A program made the position numbers and the translations under genes. The notes under the pieces were generated by a model. That model was not told the DNA's origin and searched no databases. It saw only the letters and a program-made list of their open reading frames with translations. A stretch of DNA of 64,000 nucleotides from DAOULY01 sp034414595 (GTDB lineage Bacteria > Chloroflexota > Dehalococcoidia > SZUA-161 > JAUWZY01), in contig DAOULY010000021.1 in assembly GCA_034414595.1 (NCBI GenBank), forward strand, positions 310,001 through 374,000, given 5' to 3'. Positions 59,601 to 64,000 of the stretch are shown here, in pieces (position 1 is the stretch's first letter; each line of letters starts with the position of its first letter).

Positions 59601-60181
59601 ATATACGGATGATGCCCTTGATAGAATTGCACGTCTCCATCTATTGTCTCATGACCATCCGTCACATCTTTAGAGGGCGATGTGTTGTAGTCTTTGTATG
59701 AATAGAAATCGAGATGGGCTATGGTGAGCATGAGTAGAAACTGCCCATAGGTTGAACCGTCCTTTTTGATCACAAGCAGGGAGCCCTCCATATCGTTTTC
59801 ATGCTGTGGGTCCAAGGGAATGTCACTCCAATCTCGGGGGTGAAAGTCGGCGTAACCTATGAACCAGTGTGTCTCAGTTTCCACAACCCAGTAGTAGATA
59901 TATGCTTTTAAGGTGAAGTTTGGCTGATTCTCCCAGTTGTCTGTGCCTGTCCAGTTGTCATCGAAGTCAAAGTTGGTTATATAATCGGCATCGTAGTCTG
60001 AGCTATCAGTGTCCTGATACCATACCGGCGCCCAATATTCTGCTAGCTCCAAGTCGCCTATTGTGGTTGCTGCTTCAGCAGTGGGAACGCCAGTCTGGGG
60101 AAATACGAGGGCCGTAACTCCGCCAGCTAGAAGCAGAACGACACAAAGGCATGCTAATAGTGTTTTATTTCTATTCACCAA
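56630..60181 (-). CDS. Large cell-surface protein with repeated beta domains, PKD domain and C-terminal anchor
   Basis: The 1183-residue protein has a signal peptide (LLACLCVVLLLAGGVTALVF) and an N-terminal domain of about 380 residues (LELAEYWAPVWYQDTDSSDY, HPRDWSDIPLDPQHENDMEG) that recalls Vps62-like domains. Three roughly 30-residue repeats with RIVVEYADS follow. Then come a fibronectin-like domain (TAPTLDWSDTSDPSGATYIL) and three Ig-like repeats of about 95 residues, each starting PxVxxxNIxDFVNSL. A PKD domain (CAWDFGDGETSNQRNPSHAY) and a final membrane helix with RLARK complete it. It is probably anchored in the membrane with its domains outside. It follows the secreted-protein gene by 16 bases. 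Confidence 0.9.
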   Translation of the reverse strand: MVNRNKTLLACLCVVLLLAGGVTALVFPQTGVPTAEAATTIGDLELAEYWAPVWYQDTDSSDYDADYITNFDFDDNWTGTDNWENQPNFTLKAYIYYWVVETETHWFIGYADFHPRDWSDIPLDPQHENDMEGSLLVIKKDGSTYGQFLLMLTIAHLDFYSYKDYNTSPSKDVTDGHETIDGDVQFYQGHHPYIYVEAKGHGVYGDKRWETNDFPGGDGVVYYYTGTAEEPSGGNDRNVGYALKSIDELWSRRYDYTDTFDSFGAFKGDSTSKANAPWGWDDWDDGEVFAPDFFMDPAYLVDYYHDGLGTFSSSYIYRSYGGIVETFHPYRSDYHRVWTWHVPGAEWIRVHFTRIQTEAGDDYISFYDKNDSQVGDRISDIYLDHWSPWVEGDTIKIGLDTDSDINYFWGFYADEVEYQDVPVISDGIIVEGANAVWTSGLEHSSDLDNVAQNVTPRIVVEYADYVSELRLQVSTDLNLVADTISSRIVVEYADSISEFGLQGSVNLNQAASAVMPRIIVEYADSIVATDLGRPLFVSPSVRNLTASQRSGTGIVDISYEVFDARQSVTISFQYWNGSQWVDCATTTGGGQVAIGSNIGTWNAKADFDSQYRADMKIQVIADNGEAVNNINQCESPAFTLDTEAPSPPGLVAPVGGAAIGDTAPTLDWSDTSDPSGATYILEVDDDSGFSSPLLTKTGLVTSQYSLSSAEALSEGTYYWRVRAIDGMGNQGNWASTLFSVDTTNPTVTLNNISDFVNSLASISGTASDISPGELEKVQVQIQNTTDSTYWNGSSWVAGATWVDATGTTTWNYTMPTLTDGKAYMVKAKSIDKAGNESGEASDSFIYDTTAPVVMITNVSDFVNSLSSITGTASNATSGVALVQIRISDASTNRYWDGDSWEYAETWLNASGTTSWSYNTSGMSWGEGHSYTASAKASDNAGNISTPETDGFTYDTTSPTVTLNNIPDFVNSLAQISGTTYDVSPGELDKVQVKLKNATDSTYWNGTSWVSTETWLDTTGTSNWSYTMPTLTDSKEYTVKAKATDKAGNTSAVSSDSFTFQETPAAAFMATPASGNAPLTVQFTDQSTGIIDSCAWDFGDGETSNQRNPSHAYGSPGTYSVTLTVTGPGGTDTETKTDYITITAPPPPAPTEDTPLGLPVWVWIAIGAGVVLLIGLAIGRLARK

Positions 60182-60197
60182 TAGCTACCTAAATTCC

Positions 60198-61076
60198 CTA
60201 TGGCTCTAAATAGACCAATACAATGCCAACGCATGTATACCCTTCGTAGTCGTAGCTGGCGTAGGTCTTATTAAATACGGTCACAGTATGAGAGACATCG
60301 GGACTGAGTTGACTTGCAGTAAGTTGTCCATATGCTGTTATTGAGGAATCTTGGCCCCCATCCCCCGTGTAGATTGTGGTTCCGTCGATTCTGAAATATG
60401 AAGAACTGTAGGTATCATATGTGTAAAAGGACCATGACCTCTCATAGACTGTGAATGCGCTGGGAATCGTCAGTCTACAAGTGTCAGTTTCGTTCCAGCC
60501 ATATTCTGATTCAATGACTATCATAAACTTGATGGCATAGGGGTATTGAAAATGGTAGTATTTTGTGGTAGTCGCGGTCACACCCAGAGCGGAGCACATT
60601 TTACTTAAGCCCGCTTTCAGCTTGTTGCTGGTGAGCTGTCCTCCCGCGTAATAGTTCCAATCTATGATCTTGCTCACGGGTTCAGCTTTGAGATAATAGA
60701 CCACAATCCAGCCATCCTTGTGGACAAAGATGTGGACATCATCGCTCTCAGTGAGATTGGGCAAGGAAACCGAACCCACAATATAGTCAGAGGTCTCCTT
60801 TTCTATTGTTTTGTACACGGTCTTCGCTGTGGCCAAATCCAATGACTGCGCCAAGTCAGTGTATATGGATATCCCAGCTTCTTCGTCCAGAAACGTTGTC
60901 GATGCTACCCCACCTTGGGCGAATGCAGGAGTAGCCAGAGATAGCGTATGTGCGCCTTCGGCTACCTGACTACTGTCGCCTGAGAGATACGCGCCCAGCA
61001 AGCCTCCCAGGCCGCCTATCAGGAACAAACCCAGCACAACCAGAGCTACTTTCATCCTCTTGCTCTTCAGCTTCAT
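60198..61076 (-). CDS. Secreted or membrane-anchored uncharacterised protein
   Basis: The 292-residue protein has a signal anchor (KVALVVLGLFLIGGLGGLLGAYL). The mature portion contains YKTIEKETSDYIVGSVSLPN, a DGWIVVYYLKAEPVSKIIDW segment and a beta-strand-rich C-terminus. I recognise no family. GGAGG precedes ATG 61076. It is the first gene of an operon with the large surface protein, and the two probably act together outside the cell. Confidence 0.82.
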   Translation of the reverse strand: MKLKSKRMKVALVVLGLFLIGGLGGLLGAYLSGDSSQVAEGAHTLSLATPAFAQGGVASTTFLDEEAGISIYTDLAQSLDLATAKTVYKTIEKETSDYIVGSVSLPNLTESDDVHIFVHKDGWIVVYYLKAEPVSKIIDWNYYAGGQLTSNKLKAGLSKMCSALGVTATTTKYYHFQYPYAIKFMIVIESEYGWNETDTCRLTIPSAFTVYERSWSFYTYDTYSSSYFRIDGTTIYTGDGGQDSSITAYGQLTASQLSPDVSHTVTVFNKTYASYDYEGYTCVGIVLVYLEP

Positions 61077-61275
61077 TCCCGACCTCCTTCGTAAAGGTTG
61101 TGAATCTTCTTACTGCCCAAAGCGCTCCCCATGAATGGGTACAGGTTGCAATTCTTCATTTCTCTGTCCTTCTTCCTGTATGCCCATCGCCTCCTACTGG
61201 ATGAGCGATTTCATCGACTCTTTCTCGGTATGTGTGAGTAGCGCATTTTGTTGCCGCAGCCACACGTGAAAAACA

Positions 61276-61310
61276 AAGGGGCAGAGAAGCCTAAGGCGTC
61301 TCTACCCCTT
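61276..61310 (-). terminator. Intrinsic terminator after the GTPase operon
   Basis: A 35-base hairpin with arms AAGGGG, AGAGA and GCC pairing with GGC, TCTCT and CCCCTT, two mismatches and loop TAA, is followed on the minus strand by TTTGTTTTTC. It lies 50 bases downstream of the GTPase stop at 61360 and ends that transcript. Confidence 0.85.
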
Positions 61311-61359
61311 ATCACCAAACTTATCTCCTCCTCACAACCAACTTGTGCCTGATTGGCCC

Positions 61360-62340
61360 TTAAATATGTAGCTCTATTATGTCGCCCTCTGCGAGGACAT
61401 GGTCTCTCTTCACCCTCTGCCCATCGAATTTCCCCGAGCCCCAGACCAAAGCGTATTTCAGTTTAGCGCGGAAGTCCTTGTGCACTGAGCCGGCGGCATC
61501 GTCCACCGTGCTCCCCTGGGGCAAGACCACCGGCTCGGTAAGCTCTGGCTTCCCCCCCGGCGCTTTGGTATATACCCGGATGATGCCCAGCGCCTTATAA
61601 ATCTGATGCTTCAATTCCTCCAGGCCCAGCCCGGCCGTGGCGGAGACCGAGATCACGGGGAATTGGGCGTCATACTCTGCCCTCAGGCGCTGGTAATTCT
61701 CACCGGCACTGGTGAGGTCATTCTTGTTCCCGATGACTAAGGCTTTCTTGGGAGCGGCTTCCGGTGATGTCTCCTCTTCCCGACCTATGGGCTTTATTCT
61801 AACTTTGCTCAGAATCTCAAATATGATCCCCAGCTGCTGCGCCGGGTCACGGTCCAGGTCGACCACGAGCAGGAGGAGATCAGCGTTCCTCAGCAGGTTG
61901 TGCAGCCAGGGTTGGGGCTCGTTGTCGGTTAGCGGAGGAGTATCCACTATCTGAACCTGGATGTTCTCAAACTCCATCATCCCCGGCGTGAGGGTGGTAG
62001 TGGTGAAAGGGTAGTCAGCCACCTCGGGCAAGGCATTGCTGATCGCCGAGAGCAGTTGTGATTTGCCCACATTGGGCAGGCCGACCAGGATCGCCTGACC
62101 TGCTCCCTCCCGGTCCACCTGATAGCTATCCCCTTTTTTCCCGAGGGCATATTTCCTCTCCATCTCCTCGGAGAACTTGGCTATCTTCCTCCTCAACTCG
62201 GCGCGCAGCTTATCGGTGCCCTTGTGCTTGGGCATTATAGCCAGCATGGTCTCCAGGGCGGCGATCTTCTCCTGGGCCGTCTTGGCGCTTCTGTAGTCTT
62301 TTTCCGCCTGGAAGTATTGTGGCGGCAGGTTCGTTGGCAT
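61360..62340 (-). CDS. Obg/DRG-type TGS-domain GTPase
   Basis: The 326-residue GTPase has G1 AILVGLPNVGKSQLLSAISN, G2/G3 YPFTTTTLTPGMMEFENIQV and VDTPPLTD, G4 VIGNKNDLT, and a C-terminal TGS domain (VHKDFRAKLKYALVWGSGKF). An N-terminal coiled coil (residues 10-75) is typical of DRG/Obg-related proteins. Such factors act on ribosomes or RNA. It is the last gene of a three-gene minus-strand operon followed by a terminator; the two upstream genes are uncharacterised. Confidence 0.93.
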   Translation of the reverse strand: MPTNLPPQYFQAEKDYRSAKTAQEKIAALETMLAIMPKHKGTDKLRAELRRKIAKFSEEMERKYALGKKGDSYQVDREGAGQAILVGLPNVGKSQLLSAISNALPEVADYPFTTTTLTPGMMEFENIQVQIVDTPPLTDNEPQPWLHNLLRNADLLLLVVDLDRDPAQQLGIIFEILSKVRIKPIGREEETSPEAAPKKALVIGNKNDLTSAGENYQRLRAEYDAQFPVISVSATAGLGLEELKHQIYKALGIIRVYTKAPGGKPELTEPVVLPQGSTVDDAAGSVHKDFRAKLKYALVWGSGKFDGQRVKRDHVLAEGDIIELHI

Positions 62341-62351
62341 GATCGGAAGTC

Positions 62352-63056
62352 CTAAAAACTGCGTCTGCGAAAAATGCTGAGGAAGCGGTCCTCATATTCT
62401 CGGAACAGCCCCCAGCGTTCCAATTCCATTTTCAAGACGTTGGCGTCACACTGGCCCTTGCGAACCTGGTCAAAGAGCTCCTCGATTTTGATCCTGACTC
62501 CTCTGGGGACGTGGCTCTCATCTATGTCCAGAAAACCCCTGCCCTCCAATTCGGCGACGTTGCTGCGGAAGGAGTTTGCGGTGAAATCGAAGACGAACTT
62601 CATCAATGACACATCCCACATATCATCCACGCCCTTGATAACGGCGGCCAGGGCCTCTTTTTCTCTCTCCAGCTTATCGATCAATTTTCCCGCCATCTCA
62701 CTTACGGACTCGGAGACGATGTTGGTGCTGCCAAGCTCGTTCTGATAGCGATAGAGGAGCCCGGGCTCATGAGATCCGTAGTGTTGCCGGATGAATTCTG
62801 CGTATTCCCTTCCGTGTTCAAAGCCCTGGAACGCATTGAACAGATAGAATGGGGTCACGATCTGTGGCCTTTCCGCAACGACCTTGCCCTCTCGGATCAC
62901 GGTCTCATCCTGGCCCTGCGATAGCTCGGCATACACCGGCTCTGTCACCAGGTAGTAGTGTACAGTGGTGACGCCAAAGGTGATCAAAGCTTGCTTTGGC
63001 GGGCGCAACACTTCTGTATTTTGCACCACGTATTCGATATCCCTTGGAACTTCCAT
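62352..63056 (-). CDS. Uncharacterised protein in the GTPase operon
   Basis: The 234-residue soluble protein begins EVPRDIEYVVQNTEVLRPPK, has a middle VTPFYLFNAFQGFEHGREYA and a helical C-terminus with RRRSF. I know of no characterised family. It starts nine bases after the coiled-coil gene and ends 11 bases before the GTPase, so the three are surely cotranscribed. Confidence 0.82.
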   Translation of the reverse strand: MEVPRDIEYVVQNTEVLRPPKQALITFGVTTVHYYLVTEPVYAELSQGQDETVIREGKVVAERPQIVTPFYLFNAFQGFEHGREYAEFIRQHYGSHEPGLLYRYQNELGSTNIVSESVSEMAGKLIDKLEREKEALAAVIKGVDDMWDVSLMKFVFDFTANSFRSNVAELEGRGFLDIDESHVPRGVRIKIEELFDQVRKGQCDANVLKMELERWGLFREYEDRFLSIFRRRSF

Positions 63057-63065
63057 CGCTTACAC

Positions 63066-63653
63066 CTAAGATATGCTTTCTATCTCCTGTTTGTATTCGC
63101 CCAGCAAACTATAGTATTGCGAATCCAGTTGAGCCAGGACCCTGTGCCATTCTTGCTGGAATTCAGGGAGGGCCTCTACATTCATCTTGGTCGGAGCGTT
63201 CGAGCCAAGTTGCACTTGAAGCGCTTGTTGCAACTTGTTTTGTAAATCCTCCTTCAATAACTGGTAGGCTTGTCTTCTTTGCACTTCTCCTTCCTGCTCA
63301 TAATGGCTGAAGATGCGCCTGATCTTGTCATATGCGCCTTCCAGGCGGGCTCTGTCGCGCGTCAGAAGCTTGATTCCCTCCATTGCCTTCTCACTGCTGG
63401 CCTTGGCTTGCTCCTGCCTGGGCAGGTCTATGTTTCGCAGAAACACCTCCCGGGCCCCCTTGATCAGGTGCTCTCGCACCTCTTCTCCCCAGCTATCCAG
63501 CTCGGCGGATATGTCACACTCACCCTTGAGATATTTAGCGGCCAGTTTTTCCCCTTCTGGAGAATATTTCAACTTGGCAAGCTCTTCTGGGGATAGCTTG
63601 ATTTTCTCTGCCCGCTCCAGGGCTTTGTCAAGGGCGCTCTTGATCTCTCCCAT
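63066..63653 (-). CDS. Uncharacterised coiled-coil protein
   Basis: The 195-residue protein is nearly all alpha-helical with heptad patterns (LDKALERAEKIKLSPEELAK, EDLQNKLQQALQVQL). No enzymatic motif or membrane segment is present. It is the promoter-proximal gene of the GTPase operon. A role in binding the GTPase partner is inference from position. Confidence 0.82.
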   Translation of the reverse strand: MGEIKSALDKALERAEKIKLSPEELAKLKYSPEGEKLAAKYLKGECDISAELDSWGEEVREHLIKGAREVFLRNIDLPRQEQAKASSEKAMEGIKLLTRDRARLEGAYDKIRRIFSHYEQEGEVQRRQAYQLLKEDLQNKLQQALQVQLGSNAPTKMNVEALPEFQQEWHRVLAQLDSQYYSLLGEYKQEIESIS

Positions 63654-63750
63654 ACTGTGTTCCCTTTATGTCTATTATAGCAAAAGTCACCTGTCCGCTA
63701 TGCTTGATGGTGTGCGTGAATAATGTCATTATAGAGGCAAGGAGGACGGT

Positions 63751-64000
63751 ATGCAAAGGCCTGGAGAGCAGAAGTTCCCCCATCTCTTCCAGGAAGGGCG
63801 CTTGGGAAAATTCCAGACCAAGAATCGGGTAAAGTATGCTGCTTGCTCCATCGATAACTTCGGCACCAGAGGCGGTTTTATGACCGATAGAGAGCTGTGC
63901 CGCATGATCGATGTGGTCGGGACCGGCTGCTCCGTGATTACCAATCAGGGGGCCTTCATCGACCCCGGCCCGGCCAAATACATCGGACGGCAGCTTGGGA
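63751..64000 (+). CDS. Old-yellow-enzyme-type NADH:flavin oxidoreductase, N-terminal part (runs off the right edge)
   Basis: GGAGG precedes ATG 63751 and the frame is open for 83 codons to the window end. The sequence RLGKFQTKNRVKYAACSIDN, then GGFMTDRELCRMIDVVGTGC and SVITNQGAF, is the start of an FMN TIM-barrel of the 2,4-dienoyl-CoA reductase/OYE group, where the first strand binds the flavin. Any C-terminal Fe-S and FAD domains lie outside the window. It is divergent from the GTPase operon. Confidence 0.85.
   Translation, partial: MQRPGEQKFPHLFQEGRLGKFQTKNRVKYAACSIDNFGTRGGFMTDRELCRMIDVVGTGCSVITNQGAFIDPGPAKYIGRQLG

Noticed and set aside
1..64000. CRISPR array or cas genes
   Set aside because: I saw no regularly spaced repeats of 23 to 40 bases and no Cas protein motif. 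The AGTAYT array is far too short in period.

Overview
The window looks like a chromosomal piece of an anaerobic, uncultivated-type bacterium. It is most consistent with Chloroflexota, class Dehalococcoidia. The reasons are a bacterial Wood-Ljungdahl methyl branch (metV, metF), a Ni-Fe carbon monoxide dehydrogenase (cooS), NADH- and ferredoxin-type iron-sulfur enzymes, gatCA, and no sign of oxygen respiration. The taxonomic call is inference, because there is no rRNA or ribosomal protein here to fix it.

Bases 1 to about 14.9 kb are an AT-richer accessory region. It holds a TPR protein, a 48-residue small protein, a GIY-YIG nuclease, a SIR2-family protein and a HEPN-type protein whose two-gene operon is split by a complete IS3-family insertion sequence. 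It also holds a scrap joining a recombinase N-terminus to a DnaE OB-fold, an exported protein, a flavin-binding protein, a STAS protein next to a phytoene-desaturase-like enzyme, and a CrtQ-like/CrtO-like pair bounded by 40-bp inverted repeats. The region ends at the 3' half of a tRNA-Ala gene, which looks like an integration scar and abuts a truncated GGDEF gene.

From 17.3 to 21.7 kb there is an apparent small integrative element. It starts at an intact tRNA-Arg(CCT) with an adjacent tyrosine integrase. It also carries excisionase-like and zinc-finger genes, a helically phased array of AGTAYT sites, and a second recombinase with a zinc ribbon inserted in its catalytic domain.

From 31.3 down to 21.8 kb runs a minus-strand operon: an FdhF/NuoG-type molybdopterin protein lacking the catalytic Cys/Sec, His and Arg; NuoE; a NuoF-GltD fusion; MetV; MetF; a histidine kinase; and a response regulator. 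It probably feeds electrons into methylene-tetrahydrofolate reduction under control of its own two-component system.

The 32 to 48 kb segment is mostly housekeeping and transport: an MBL hydrolase, a membrane methyltransferase, typA, a CoA-disulfide-reductase-like enzyme, an MMPL/RND permease, an ABC exporter with an aminotransferase and an Lrp regulator, a tandem HAD pair, and gatCA. It also contains repeats and a fragment of the ABC permease. The 47.9 to 56.6 kb segment reads rightwards: an ArsA/Get3-like ATPase, a small protein, an EF-G-like factor, CooS, two iron-sulfur electron-transfer proteins and a PPP-family phosphatase. The last segment encodes two secreted or surface proteins, an Obg/DRG-like GTPase with two uncharacterised partners, and the start of an old-yellow-enzyme-type oxidoreductase cut by the window end.
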